Source: Algoriphagus sp. A40
GTDB lineage: Bacteria; Bacteroidota; Bacteroidia; Cytophagales; Cyclobacteriaceae
Reading direction: 5' to 3'
NCBI RefSeq assembly: GCF_002002735.1
Contig: NZ_MUNY01000049.1
Coordinates: forward strand, 62,001-126,000
DNA length: 64,000 bases
Position 1 is the first letter of the stretch, and every line of letters starts with the position of its first letter. The notes below the pieces were generated by a model. It was given only the letters and a program-made list of their open reading frames with translations. It did not search any database and had not been told where the DNA came from. The position numbers were made by a program, and so were the translations under genes. Below are positions 35,826 to 44,956 of this stretch, one piece after another.

Positions 35826-37718
35826 ATGCCTCAAACCAAAAAGTTTATCATTGATTTTGACAGTACCTTTACCCAGGTTGAAGCTCTGGATATTCTCGGA
35901 GAAATCAGCCTGGTCAATGACCCCGACAAAGCTCGAAAACTACAGGCAATCAAGGACATCACTGACAAAGGAATGGAAGGCTCCATCACTTTCAGAGAAA
36001 GCTTAGAGCAAAGACTTGAAATCCTTAAGGCAAGCAAAACCCAAATCTCAGACCTGATTGCCGCACTCCGCCAAAAAGTCTCCAAGTCGTTTGAAAGAAA
36101 CAAGGAATGGTTTCATGACAATGCAAAAGACGTCTACATCATCTCCAATGGCTTCAAGGACTTCATCATCCCAATCGTTTCGGATTATGGAATCAAAAAG
36201 GAAAATGTCTTTGCCAACGACTTTGTCTATGACGAGATAGGAAATATCATTGATTTCAACCGCGAAAACCCACTTTCAAAAAACAACGGAAAAGCTGAAA
36301 CAATCAAAAATGTGAACCTTGAAGGAGATATTTATGTAATTGGGGATGGCTACACTGATTACGAAATCAAGGCTTCCGGACTGGCAAATAAATTTTACGC
36401 ATTCGTAGAAAATGTCCACCGTCCGAAAGTTGTCAGCCAAGCCGACCATATTGCACCAAGTTTTGACGAAATCCTTTATATCAATAAGTTGAATACGAAA
36501 TTTTCTTACCCAAAAAGCAGAATCAAAGTTCTCCTCCTGGAAAATGTACACCCAATCGCGGTACAGCTTCTGACAGAAGAAGGCTATCAGGTCGAAGTGG
36601 CTTCTGGCGCGATGAGCGAAGAAGAACTTTGCGAAAAAATCAAAAATGTCTCAATTCTTGGTATCCGTTCCAAGACCAACGTGACCAAGAAAGTGTTGGA
36701 AAATGCCAACAGACTTTTGGCTGTCGGAGCCTTCTGCATCGGTACCAATCAGATTGACTTGGAAGAATGTCAGCGAAAAGGCATTGCCGTTTTCAATGCA
36801 CCATTCTCCAATACCCGCTCAGTGGTGGAAATGGCAATCGCTGAGATCATCTTTTTGATGCGTCGATTCCAGGATAAATCCGTGGGGATGCACCAGGGCA
36901 TTTGGGATAAATCTGCCACAGGATCATTTGAAATTCGGGGCAAAAAACTCGGCATAATCGGTTATGGAAATATTGGCGCTCAGCTTTCTGTTTTGGCGGA
37001 AAACATGGGAATGAATGTGTTCTATTACGATGTCATCGAAAAGCTCGCACTTGGCAATGCCACCAAGGTCAATTCTCTGGATGAGCTGCTTTCTATCTGT
37101 GACGTGATTACCCTTCATGTTGACGGAAGAAAGGACAACAAGTGCCTTCTTGACAAGGAGAAGATTGGCAAAATGAAAAAGGGAGCAATCCTGGTAAACC
37201 TTAGCCGTGGTCACGTAGTGGAAATCCCAGCATTAAGAGACGCGATCCTATCCGGACAATTGGGTGGTTGTGCGGTCGACGTTTTCCCTGAGGAACCAAA
37301 GAACAACAAGGAGTCGTTTGAATCTGAGTTGAAAGGCTTGCCAAACACGATTTTGACTCCACATATCGGAGGAAGTACACTAGAAGCACAGGAAAACATT
37401 GCCAGGTTTGTTCCGGGAAAAATCATGGAATACATCAATACCGGTAATACTTACAATTCTGTGAATTTTCCTAATATTCAGCTTCCTTTCCTCAAGGATG
37501 CCCATCGCCTCATTCACATTCACCACAATGAACCAGGAGTTTTGGCGAAAATCAACCAGGTGCTGGCCAACTTCAACATCAACATCGTCGGTCAATACCT
37601 CAAGACAAATGAAAAAATCGGTTACGTGATCACGGATATTGACAAAGTCTATGAAACCGAAGGAATCGAAGCCTTGAAGACCATCCCAGGTACTATCCGA
37701 TTCAGAACGCTCTATTGA
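35826..37718 (+). CDS. serA: Fused phosphoserine-phosphatase-like HAD domain and D-3-phosphoglycerate dehydrogenase
   Basis: 630 residues from the ATG at 35826 (an in-frame start at 35754 adds 24 unsupported residues). The N-terminal HAD domain (about residues 1-225) has the nucleophile motif DFDST (residues 10-14), IISNG (motif II) and IGDGYTDYE (motif IV), as in SerB-type phosphatases. The rest (about 235-545) is SerA: NAD-binding GIIGYGNIG, LVNLSRGHVVEIPAL, and the catalytic His in LTPHIGGSTLEA. A C-terminal ACT domain (about 555-630) probably senses serine. One chain would carry both the first and last steps of serine synthesis; SerC is not in the window. The phosphatase substrate is inferred. 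Confidence 0.93.
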   Translation: MPQTKKFIIDFDSTFTQVEALDILGEISLVNDPDKARKLQAIKDITDKGMEGSITFRESLEQRLEILKASKTQISDLIAALRQKVSKSFERNKEWFHDNAKDVYIISNGFKDFIIPIVSDYGIKKENVFANDFVYDEIGNIIDFNRENPLSKNNGKAETIKNVNLEGDIYVIGDGYTDYEIKASGLANKFYAFVENVHRPKVVSQADHIAPSFDEILYINKLNTKFSYPKSRIKVLLLENVHPIAVQLLTEEGYQVEVASGAMSEEELCEKIKNVSILGIRSKTNVTKKVLENANRLLAVGAFCIGTNQIDLEECQRKGIAVFNAPFSNTRSVVEMAIAEIIFLMRRFQDKSVGMHQGIWDKSATGSFEIRGKKLGIIGYGNIGAQLSVLAENMGMNVFYYDVIEKLALGNATKVNSLDELLSICDVITLHVDGRKDNKCLLDKEKIGKMKKGAILVNLSRGHVVEIPALRDAILSGQLGGCAVDVFPEEPKNNKESFESELKGLPNTILTPHIGGSTLEAQENIARFVPGKIMEYINTGNTYNSVNFPNIQLPFLKDAHRLIHIHHNEPGVLAKINQVLANFNINIVGQYLKTNEKIGYVITDIDKVYETEGIEALKTIPGTIRFRTLY

Positions 37719-37740
37719 TCTTCTGAAACTAAAATAAACC

Positions 37741-37772
37741 AAAAAAGCCCCGAGATTTTGGGGCTTTTTTTA
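37741..37772. terminator. Intrinsic terminator between serA and rfbB
   Basis: AAAAAAGCCCC and GGGGCTTTTTT pair around GAGATTTT. A and T runs on both sides make it usable for both converging genes. Confidence 0.88.
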
Positions 37773-37800
37773 TGCTTAAAATTTCAATTGGTTCAGACCT

Positions 37801-38856
37801 TTATCTGCTTTCGTAGAGATTTGAATAGTAATCCTGATAGGCTCCTGAGGTCACGTGATCCAGCCATTCTTCATTTTGGAGGTACCAATCGATGGTGATC
37901 TCGATTCCCTCGTCAAACTGTAAACTTGGCTCCCAGCCCAATTCTTTTTGGATTTTGGATGCATCAATGGCGTAGCGAAGGTCATGACCCGCACGGTCAG
38001 TAACGTAAGTGATCAGTTTTTCAGAAGTGCCAGGTTCGCGTCCCAGCTTTTCGTCCATCTTTTTGCAAAGCAACTTGACGATGTCAATGTTTTTCCATTC
38101 GTTGAAGCCACCGATATTATAGGTCTCTCCGGCTTTTCCTTTGTGAAAAACAACATCAATTGCCCTTGCGTGATCCTTCACAAACAACCAGTCGCGGACA
38201 TTTTCGCCTTTTCCATAGACCGGAAGCGGCTTCATATTCTTGATGTTGTTGATACAAAGTGGGATCAGCTTTTCAGGAAAATGGTTAGGCCCGTAATTAT
38301 TGGAACAATTGGAAACGACGGTTTTCATTTTGTAGGTATTGGCATAAGCCCGCACAAAATGATCCGAGGCAGCTTTGGAAGCCGAATAGGGCGATTGAGG
38401 ATCGTATGGAGTAGTTTCTAGAAAGAACCCTCCATCATGGAGAGATCCATAAACCTCATCTGTGGAAACATGGTAAAACAGATGCTGATCCAATTCATTT
38501 GCCCAGAATTTCTTAGCCGCATTGAGCAGGTTCACAGTTCCAAAAACATTTGTTTTCACAAAAGCCAAAGGATCCGTGATCGAGCGATCCACATGAGACT
38601 CGGCTGCGAGGTGAATCACATCTGTGATTTTGTGCTTAGCAAAAATCACATCGAGTGCTTCTGCATCCTGGATATCCGCTTTTTCAAAAAAGTAATTGGA
38701 GGCTCCTTCTACTGCTTTCAGGTTTTCCAAATTACCTGCATAAGTCAAGGCATCCAGATTTACGATTTTATAATCAGGATACTTTCTTACAAAAAGTTGA
38801 ACCACATGGCTTCCGATAAATCCGGCGCCACCCGTGATGAGAATAGTTTTGCTCAT
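37801..38856 (-). CDS. rfbB: dTDP-glucose 4,6-dehydratase
   Basis: Short-chain dehydrogenase that makes dTDP-4-keto-6-deoxyglucose, the entry to dTDP-rhamnose and other deoxysugars. 351 residues. NAD site TGGAGFIGSHV at the N-terminus, the STDEVYGSL loop with the family's Asp/Glu pair, and YSASKAASDHFV with the catalytic Tyr and Lys. It ends with WYLQNEEWLD. It is 4 bp downstream of the epimerase gene, forming a nucleotide-sugar operon with the GT4 gene. No rfbA, C or D lies in the window. Confidence 0.95.
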   Translation of the reverse strand: MSKTILITGGAGFIGSHVVQLFVRKYPDYKIVNLDALTYAGNLENLKAVEGASNYFFEKADIQDAEALDVIFAKHKITDVIHLAAESHVDRSITDPLAFVKTNVFGTVNLLNAAKKFWANELDQHLFYHVSTDEVYGSLHDGGFFLETTPYDPQSPYSASKAASDHFVRAYANTYKMKTVVSNCSNNYGPNHFPEKLIPLCINNIKNMKPLPVYGKGENVRDWLFVKDHARAIDVVFHKGKAGETYNIGGFNEWKNIDIVKLLCKKMDEKLGREPGTSEKLITYVTDRAGHDLRYAIDASKIQKELGWEPSLQFDEGIEITIDWYLQNEEWLDHVTSGAYQDYYSNLYESR

Positions 38857-38859
38857 TGC

Positions 38860-39912
38860 TTATTTTTTAAAATAGGCTAAATACCAATCTGTAAACGCCT
38901 TTACTCCTACTTCAATTGGAGTGTTAGGCTTATAACCTGTGTCACGTACTAGATCTTCCACGTCCGCGTGAGAAGCAGGCACATCTCCAGGCTGAAGTGG
39001 CAGAAGTTCCATCTCAGCCTTCTTCCCAAGTCCTTTTTCCACAGCTCGGATATAATCCATCAGCAACACAGGAGCTGAATTACCAATGTTGTAGATTTTG
39101 AAAGGTGCTTTCCCGCTTCCGGGATCCGGGTTTTGGGGATCAAATTCCGGATTTGGGCCGGCCGGTCTGTCAGCAACTTTTATCACTCCGGAAACAATAT
39201 CATCAATGAAAGTGAAATCTCTTTTCATCTCACCATAGTTAAACACTTGGATTTTCTCACCTTTCAAAATAGCCTCAGTGAAAAGAAACAAAGCCATATC
39301 CGGCCTTCCCCAAGGTCCATAAACCGTGAAAAACCTCAATCCAGTCGTCGGAATCCCAAACAAATGGCTGTAAGTATGAGCCATGAGTTCATTTGACTTT
39401 TTGGATGCCGCATAAAGTGAAATCGGATGATCTACCGAGTCCGAAGTCGAAAACGGCAATTTTTCATTTGCTCCATACACCGAACTCGACGATGCGTAAA
39501 CCAAGTGCTTGACCGGATGAAAACGGCAACATTCCAGGATATTCAAAAACGCCATGATGTTGCTTTGAATATATACTTCAGGGTGAGAAAGCGAATACCT
39601 TACACCAGCCTGTGCTGCCAAATGAATGACTACATCAAACTTTTCCTGTTCAAAAAGGGTCAGCAATGGTTCTTTATCCACCAAGTCCAATTGGACAAAT
39701 CGGTAATTTGTCTGTGTGTTAGATTGAACTGTTTCCCCTCTTTTAATTTTAGATTTTTGGATCCCGCGATGCTCCAGACGGGCATATTTCAGATTGACAT
39801 CGTAATAATCATTGATGATATCCAAGCCGATAACCTCTTCACCCCGATCAATTAATTTTTGTGCAACATGAAATCCAATAAATCCGGCTGCGCCGGTCAC
39901 GAGGTACTTCAT
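38860..39912 (-). CDS. UDP-glucuronate 4-epimerase-like nucleotide-sugar epimerase
   Basis: Start at the ATG at 39912 ([20 protein letters not shown]); the ORF reaches 39945. 350 residues. The NAD motif [26 protein letters not shown] and the YAASKKSNE catalytic motif are present. The [16 protein letters not shown] segment is characteristic of UDP-glucuronate/galacturonate epimerases (Cap1J-like). It acts before rfbB in the same operon. Exact sugar specificity cannot be decided from the sequence. Confidence 0.92.
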   Translation of the reverse strand: MKYLVTGAAGFIGFHVAQKLIDRGEEVIGLDIINDYYDVNLKYARLEHRGIQKSKIKRGETVQSNTQTNYRFVQLDLVDKEPLLTLFEQEKFDVVIHLAAQAGVRYSLSHPEVYIQSNIMAFLNILECCRFHPVKHLVYASSSSVYGANEKLPFSTSDSVDHPISLYAASKKSNELMAHTYSHLFGIPTTGLRFFTVYGPWGRPDMALFLFTEAILKGEKIQVFNYGEMKRDFTFIDDIVSGVIKVADRPAGPNPEFDPQNPDPGSGKAPFKIYNIGNSAPVLLMDYIRAVEKGLGKKAEMELLPLQPGDVPASHADVEDLVRDTGYKPNTPIEVGVKAFTDWYLAYFKK

Positions 39913-39952
39913 AGGGAAAAGTGGTGATTGATTATCCAGCCCCAAATATATA

Positions 39953-41119
39953 CTATTCCGTGGTTTTGGCGGCGTTTATTAACCGCTGGTAATTGCTAAA
40001 AATTTCTTTTTGAATGGCTTTTCTATCGTAATTTTCTTCAACCTTACGGTATAAATTGGCTGCATAATGGTCCATTTTTTCTCTTTTTACAAAAGCGAAT
40101 TCCAAGGCCTCTTTTAGAACTGCGGTGTCTTTGACCGGAAAAATCAAGCCTGTTATTTGCTGGGTTATAATATCTGAATTACCGATAATATCCGAGCAAA
40201 TCACCGGTACCTGCATTGCTCCGGCCTCCAGCAAAACATTAGGAAAACCCTCTCTGTGAGAAGGATGTACCAGCACGTCCGAAAGAGCAAGGTAATGGGC
40301 AACATGATCCGACCAGTCAATCTGAATGATTCGGGGATGATCCTGAATCGTCTGGATAGTTTCCGGAGAAAGGGGATCCAAGTCCTGCTCAAAGGCACCC
40401 AGCAGGACCAGTTTGGATCTATTGACAATCTTGGAATTCAAAAAGGCTGAAACCAGCTCCTCAATTCCTTTATCCTTCACCAATCTGCCAACTGAAAGAA
40501 TGATAAATTCATCTTCTCCCGGCATAATCCGCATCGTCGCTGCCACCAAATGGTTTTCCTTCAAAGATTCCCTGTTGAATTTTTCGAGATCGACACCATT
40601 GGATGAACCTTTCCCGATGATCCGAAGCTTATTTTCAGGACAAAGCTCATTTTGTATTACAAACTTGCGGAGGCCTTCAGAATTTGGCCAAACCTCGGTA
40701 GCATTGGAATAAGTCCATTTCTCCACGGATTCCAACAAATTTTTCTTATTGCCTTCAGCCGCCATGGCAGGAATTCCCGCTAGGGTATGAATCCTGATTT
40801 TCACTCCGGCAAGGTTTGCAGCAATCATTCCCAAAAGTCCCGCTTTGGGAGTATGGGTATGGACGATATCCGGTTTTTCTCTTTTAAAAAATTGAATGAG
40901 CTGCCAAATGCACTTGAGATCATGGAGAGGCGTGATTTTGCGGGTAAAGGGAATGACTTCGTGGCGAACTCCTTCATTTTTCACTGCTTGATCCACTTCC
41001 CTGCCTTCTGCACTGACCATGATCACCTCCCAGCCTTGCTCCATCATGTACTTCATTTGCCCAGTGAGCAAAAGTTTGAGTGAAATAGGAACAGTGGTGA
41101 TTCGGATCAGTTTGGGCAT
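39953..41119 (-). CDS. Glycosyltransferase family 4
   Basis: 388 residues. An N-terminal GT-B half has [19 protein letters not shown] and [13 protein letters not shown]. The C-terminal donor-binding half has [16 protein letters not shown] and the EX7E-type segment [15 protein letters not shown]. The ATG at 41119 is preceded by an AT-rich leader. Being 40 bp upstream of the epimerase gene, it probably heads a small surface-polysaccharide operon. Donor and acceptor are not evident. Confidence 0.93.
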   Translation of the reverse strand: MPKLIRITTVPISLKLLLTGQMKYMMEQGWEVIMVSAEGREVDQAVKNEGVRHEVIPFTRKITPLHDLKCIWQLIQFFKREKPDIVHTHTPKAGLLGMIAANLAGVKIRIHTLAGIPAMAAEGNKKNLLESVEKWTYSNATEVWPNSEGLRKFVIQNELCPENKLRIIGKGSSNGVDLEKFNRESLKENHLVAATMRIMPGEDEFIILSVGRLVKDKGIEELVSAFLNSKIVNRSKLVLLGAFEQDLDPLSPETIQTIQDHPRIIQIDWSDHVAHYLALSDVLVHPSHREGFPNVLLEAGAMQVPVICSDIIGNSDIITQQITGLIFPVKDTAVLKEALEFAFVKREKMDHYAANLYRKVEENYDRKAIQKEIFSNYQRLINAAKTTE

Positions 41120-41254
41120 CAAAAAGAAATATTAAAGGGGCAAAGGTAAACTTTTAACGCTTTTAGTCCGCTAAAATTTGCTAAGGGAATTCAAAAACTA
41201 AATCCGGTAACCTAGATAAATGTTGATTCGAGCCTTGTTTATTTATTAACTACC

Positions 41255-41455
41255 TCAGTCCCTATCCTCCAGCTCAAATATTTCCTCCAATCCCACTCCG
41301 AAAATACGGGCAATCTTTAATGCTAGTACTGTCGATGGTACGTATTTTCCTGCTTCGATCGAATTGATCGTCTGACGTGAAACCTGGACTTTTTCGGCCA
41401 AATCCTGTTGGGTCATGTCTTTTTTGGCACGCTCCACTTTGATGGTATTTTTCAT
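41255..41455 (-). CDS. XRE family helix-turn-helix regulator
   Basis: 66 residues from the ATG at 41455 (MKNTIKVERAKKDMTQQDLA); the longer ORF to 41581 overlaps the preceding gene. The whole chain is one XRE helix-turn-helix: VERAKKDMTQQDLAEKVQVS, RQTINSIEAGKYVPS, then LKIARIFGVGLEEIFELE. Small XRE proteins of this type are often encoded next to short integral-membrane proteins. It lies 10 bp after the second of two paralogous membrane-protein genes. Confidence 0.93.
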   Translation of the reverse strand: MKNTIKVERAKKDMTQQDLAEKVQVSRQTINSIEAGKYVPSTVLALKIARIFGVGLEEIFELEDRD

Positions 41456-41465
41456 GGATTCAGGA

Positions 41466-41912
41466 TTAAAACGCCAACAAAGACTGCCTTTGCTTATGAA
41501 GTACCCATCTAAACCTGCCAATGAAAATAAGCTGAATGGTAAACATGTTGTAGCCCATAAATTCCAGGAACCCGAAACCATAAAAGAGCATGGTCCCGAT
41601 GATCAGAATGAACGTATTGGTGTAGCAAGCCACCAGCAGGGAATCCAGCCGAAGTTTTTGGATGAATTCGTCCTCTTCCTTTTCTCTCGAAAAAGCAATC
41701 AGAAACAAAGAAACAAAAACTCCAATCATGGCAATCTCATTGGTGAAATTCTCTTTGGAGTCTTCGAAAAGCGACCCTTCCCTAACCGGAAACTCAAGCC
41801 ATCCCATATTAAAATCCAGGTAATTGTTGGCAAAAAGCAATACCGCAAAAGGCAGAAATAAGAACCAACCGAGTTTTTGAAACCGGTGTGACAAAAGGAT
41901 TTTCGTAAGCAT
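41466..41912 (-). CDS. Four-TM membrane protein, member of a tandem pair
   Basis: 148 residues from the ATG at 41912 (MLTKILLSHRFQKLG). About four hydrophobic segments (residues about 16-32, 63-80, 98-118, 122-140) surround the cytosolic motif SREKEEDEFIQKLRLDS. The upstream gene at 41926 shares this motif and arrangement, so the two are tandem paralogues. I do not recognise a precise family; it resembles the DUF2178-type proteins found beside small XRE regulators. Operon with the regulator is likely. Confidence 0.78.
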   Translation of the reverse strand: MLTKILLSHRFQKLGWFLFLPFAVLLFANNYLDFNMGWLEFPVREGSLFEDSKENFTNEIAMIGVFVSLFLIAFSREKEEDEFIQKLRLDSLLVACYTNTFILIIGTMLFYGFGFLEFMGYNMFTIQLIFIGRFRWVLHKQRQSLLAF

Positions 41913-41925
41913 AGTATTAGTTGGT

Positions 41926-42348
41926 TTAGTTGTCTTCTTTATTTGCAATGTATTTCTGGTATTGAAATGCCCCGTAGATGTAGGCATTGAGCAGAAATAG
42001 TACGAGATAGGCAGTGAACATCTCTGAGGTGATCCGATCAAACCTCAGGTAATTGATCAACATGATAGCAGCTAGGCCCCAGATCAACCAAAAAAAGCCA
42101 GTCTGAAAGGCTTGTTGCCTGAAACTTCGGATCATCTCATCTTCCACTTTTTCACGAGTGAGGTTCAAAATCCCAAAGCCAATTGCCCAAAATCCATAGA
42201 TAATCTGGGCAGTATCGTTGGGTTCTATTGAAGGATTCACAACAGCCATCCCGATCACTAAAAATACGGGCAGTGGAAAAAAGACATACCCCAGCTTCTT
42301 CCATCCCGGAGAAAGAAGTGGCACATTTAAAATCGAGTTCTTTTCCAT
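41926..42348 (-). CDS. Four-TM membrane protein, first of the tandem pair
   Basis: 140 residues from the ATG at 42348 (MEKNSILNVPLLSPGWKKLG). About four hydrophobic segments and the motif TREKVEDEMIRSFRQQAFQ match the next gene (REKEEDEFIQKLRLDSLLV). The stop is 13 bp before the start of the second gene. The pair, with the XRE regulator behind it, forms a three-gene unit with divergent control region shared with proC. Function is unknown. Confidence 0.78.
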   Translation of the reverse strand: MEKNSILNVPLLSPGWKKLGYVFFPLPVFLVIGMAVVNPSIEPNDTAQIIYGFWAIGFGILNLTREKVEDEMIRSFRQQAFQTGFFWLIWGLAAIMLINYLRFDRITSEMFTAYLVLFLLNAYIYGAFQYQKYIANKEDN

Positions 42349-42533
42349 AAGTAATGTTTGTTTGTCCAAATGTAAAACAAACTTTACTTTATGTCAAATT
42401 ATTTTTCCAATTTTTTTTGCTTTGATGATTAACCTCATTCTCTAAAACACAATAGTAGTATTCTCAATCTGGCAAAAAGGCCCTTGATTTGTTTACCTTT
42501 AGCCAATCAAACCTATTTAAAATTCGATTTTCC

Positions 42534-43334
42534 ATGATTTCCAATGTAAAAATTGCCATTATCGGTTGTGGTAACCTTGGCGCCTCCATTGCAAACGGTC
42601 TGTTGATGAGGGAGGATTTTGACCCAAAAAATCTAACCCTCACCAAACGAAATACCTCCAGCCTGGCAGAATTTGAGGCTAAAGGCGCTCATGTCCATCC
42701 CGATAATGTCTCGGCCGCTAAATATGCTGACCTGATCCTCCTGGGTGTCAAACCTTATAATGTCGCCAATATCCTCAAGGAAATTAACCCTGTCCTTGAC
42801 CCCAAAAAGCAACTTATCATCTCCCTGGCCACAGGAGTCACTTTAAAGGAAATGTACGAGGTACTGGACCCAAAAACAGTTACGTTCCGGGCCATGCCAA
42901 ACATTGCGGCAGATATTCAGGAATCTATTACCTGCATCTGCCATGAACAGGCGGATCCATTCCAGGTAGAAATGATCAAGGAGTTGTTTGACTCGATCGG
43001 ATTTACAATATCCATTGATGAAAGCCTCATGGAAGCTGCCACAGTTCTTGGGGCGTGCGGGATTGCATACGTTCTAAGATTTATGCGGGCCATGATTCAG
43101 GGAGGAATACAGATAGGCTTTGATTCCGTGACTGCAAGCAAAATTGTCAACCAAACAGTAAAAGGAGCTGCAGAACTTATGATTCAAAAAAACATCCACC
43201 CGGAAGCGGCAATTGATAAAGTTACCACACCAAAAGGCTGCACCATAGTAGGACTAAACGAAATGGAACATCAGGGATTTAGCTCTGCCATGGTCCGGGG
43301 TGTCATCGCCAGTTACGATAAAATCGCAAAATAA
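42534..43334 (+). CDS. proC: Pyrroline-5-carboxylate reductase
   Basis: Last enzyme of proline synthesis, reducing pyrroline-5-carboxylate with NAD(P)H. The ATG at 42534 gives MISNVKIAIIGCGNLGASIANGLL with the dinucleotide-binding GCGNLG. 266 residues. Further marks are FRAMPNIAADIQESIT, ACGIAYVLRFMRAM (substrate/dimer region) and VTTPKGCTIVGLNEME, the family's C-terminal signature. The ORF starts 15 codons earlier but those match no homologue pattern I know. Followed by a terminator at 43355. Confidence 0.93.
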   Translation: MISNVKIAIIGCGNLGASIANGLLMREDFDPKNLTLTKRNTSSLAEFEAKGAHVHPDNVSAAKYADLILLGVKPYNVANILKEINPVLDPKKQLIISLATGVTLKEMYEVLDPKTVTFRAMPNIAADIQESITCICHEQADPFQVEMIKELFDSIGFTISIDESLMEAATVLGACGIAYVLRFMRAMIQGGIQIGFDSVTASKIVNQTVKGAAELMIQKNIHPEAAIDKVTTPKGCTIVGLNEMEHQGFSSAMVRGVIASYDKIAK

Positions 43335-43354
43335 AGGTCCAAATCCCCAAACTG

Positions 43355-43387
43355 AAGCCACTGGATTCTCCGGTGGCTTTTTTTTTA
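43355..43387 (+). terminator. Intrinsic terminator of proC
   Basis: AAGCCACTGG pairs with CCGGTGGCTT around ATTCT (one G-U pair) and is followed by a run of ten T. Confidence 0.88.
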
Positions 43388-43523
43388 AAATTCTTTTGAA
43401 TTGGAAAATTCTTATTTCCCATTACGAAATAGGGTTTAAAGTATTTTGGCTTATTTACTGACTTGAAAAAATCAATCATTTTATGGAAATATTAATACTA
43501 CTTTAAAAAAGAATAATTTTAGG

Positions 43524-43557
43524 GTTGTTTTTCTTTTAAATGTTTTCATTAGATTTG
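43524..43557 (+). promoter_or_regulatory. Candidate promoter of a small RNA (-33 GTTG, -7 TAGATTTG)
   Basis: TAGATTTG (43550-43557) is an exact match to the Bacteroidota -7 consensus TAnnTTTG. GTTG at 43524-43527 lies 22 bp upstream, within the usual spacing for the -33 box. No ORF of any size begins downstream before a strong terminator. Confidence 0.6.
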
Positions 43558-43561
43558 TCTC

Positions 43562-43651
43562 GGGTGATAAACAACTTTTGCTATTCTTTTTTAAGAGACT
43601 CGATTTTTAAAGGAAGGACTGTTTGGTAACTTTTTCCTCCTTCCTTTTTTG
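43562..43651 (+). ncRNA. Candidate small RNA, about 88 nt
   Basis: An intergenic transcript candidate. The promoter-like pair at 43524-43557 would start RNA near 43562-43565. It would end at a hairpin (AAAGGAAGGA, 43609-43618, with TCCTTCCTTT, 43638-43647) that runs into a T tract. A small inner stem GTT/AAC is possible in its loop. No start codon with a sensible reading frame spans it. I know no family with this sequence. Confidence 0.5.
43609..43650 (+). terminator. Terminator of the candidate small RNA
   Basis: A perfect 10-bp stem with a 19-base loop and T-rich 3' end. Its orientation does not serve proC, which has its own terminator 220 bp upstream, so it suggests an extra transcript. 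Confidence 0.65.
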
Positions 43652-43673
43652 TTTGAATTTTACATGCTGCTCA

Positions 43674-43710
43674 TAAAAAAAGCCTCCGACCTTTTAGATC
43701 GGAGGCTTTT
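43674..43710 (-). terminator. Intrinsic terminator of the TlpA-like gene
   Basis: AAAAAAAGCCTCCGA and TCGGAGGCTTTT pair around CCTTTTAGA. It lies just beyond the stop of the minus-strand gene that ends at 43729. Confidence 0.85.
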
Positions 43711-43728
43711 GAGTTTTATAGCTGGTTT

Positions 43729-44841
43729 TCAATCAAAAAGCTCAGCAAGCTTATTTTCCAAACTTGGTCCCCTGAGGTCTTTTGCAATTATTTTACCATC
43801 CGGGTCCACCATATAAGTTGCTGGAATGGCATCGATCTGATATAGTTCTGCCGCTATGGAATTAAAGTATTTCAAATCGGAGACCTGAGTCCAGGTCAAG
43901 CCGTCATCTGCAATTGCCTTCACCCAGTCCTCTTTGGTTCTGTCTAATGATACACCAAATACTTCAAATCCCTTGTCTTTGTAAAGATTGTACAACCTGA
44001 CCACATTCGGATTTTCCTGGCGGCAAGGTTTACACCAAGCTGCCCAAAAGTCAATCAGGACATATTTTCCTCTCAAATCTGAAAGCTTCACTACTGTACC
44101 ATCGGGATTTGGAAGTTCGATCTCGGGTGCAGGCTGCCCTACGGATAGTGCCCTCATTTCATCCAACTGTTGCTTCATCTGAAGAATGGAAGCAGTTCCG
44201 GGGTAATTTTCATTGAGTTTTGCCACCAATTGGTCAATAAATTGAAAATCCGTTTTGGGATTCAACAGGCCAATAGCTGCCAGAGAAGCGAAAGAATCAC
44301 CCATGCTGGTGATCATTTCCTTAACCCGCTCTGCTTGATTTGCCTCCAAATTCATGGCTTCTGACTGGATATTTTTGATAGCCTCGGAGTTGTTTTTGCT
44401 CATCGCTTCATAGTAAGCCTCATTTAGCTTATTTACTTCTGCCTGATAAGCTTCCATCAACTTTTCGATTTTCACCATTTCCTTTGTATCGGCTGAGCCT
44501 TCAATGGCCAGACTTTCAGGATTGGAAAAATTGTATTTCACTTCCACATCTTCCTTAAGCAACGCAAGGCGAACTACTTTCTGACCAAATAAATTCAACT
44601 CGAAAAAAGTTGGGGCTTCCACTGCCACCTCGTAAGTAAATTCTCCATTGGAATTCAGATCCAATGTATCCAGCACTTTTGGTCGGCTATCGGTGAATTG
44701 AGAAAGAACAATCACTCCTTCCGGGGCATTTTCGATTTTTCCTGTCACCTGAACCTTGCCTTCTGTAGAAAGTTCATTTCCCCCGCAGGAGAAAAATGCC
44801 ATCACGGCTAATGTCCAAACTCCGATCATCTTGAATTTCAT
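43729..44841 (-). CDS. TlpA-like thioredoxin lipoprotein with N-terminal DUF4369-like domain
   Basis: 370 residues, lipobox AFFSC (lipid Cys19). Residues about 28-120 resemble DUF4369 (VTGKIENAPEGVIVLSQF). A helical linker follows (about 120-235), then a TlpA/ResA-like thioredoxin domain (about 238-370) with the active pair WCKPC (Cys270 and Cys273) and cis-Pro in DAIPATYM. It should act in the periplasm as a disulfide reductase, for example in cytochrome maturation. It is not coupled to gatB, which lies 115 bp upstream. Confidence 0.92.
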   Translation of the reverse strand: MKFKMIGVWTLAVMAFFSCGGNELSTEGKVQVTGKIENAPEGVIVLSQFTDSRPKVLDTLDLNSNGEFTYEVAVEAPTFFELNLFGQKVVRLALLKEDVEVKYNFSNPESLAIEGSADTKEMVKIEKLMEAYQAEVNKLNEAYYEAMSKNNSEAIKNIQSEAMNLEANQAERVKEMITSMGDSFASLAAIGLLNPKTDFQFIDQLVAKLNENYPGTASILQMKQQLDEMRALSVGQPAPEIELPNPDGTVVKLSDLRGKYVLIDFWAAWCKPCRQENPNVVRLYNLYKDKGFEVFGVSLDRTKEDWVKAIADDGLTWTQVSDLKYFNSIAAELYQIDAIPATYMVDPDGKIIAKDLRGPSLENKLAELFD

Positions 44842-44956
44842 GTATTTATAAATGATTTTTTAGGGTCACGCCTGACTGCTGCCAGGCAGGTGGAAACTAT
44901 CATTTTTGAAAATCATCACTTGGGGTGAAACTTTCGCCATGCTCGATTCCATATTA

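Noticed and set aside
44870..44887. Small GCCTG/CAGGC hairpin upstream of the TlpA-like gene
   Set aside because: A 5-bp stem is common by chance and no second copy is seen in the window.
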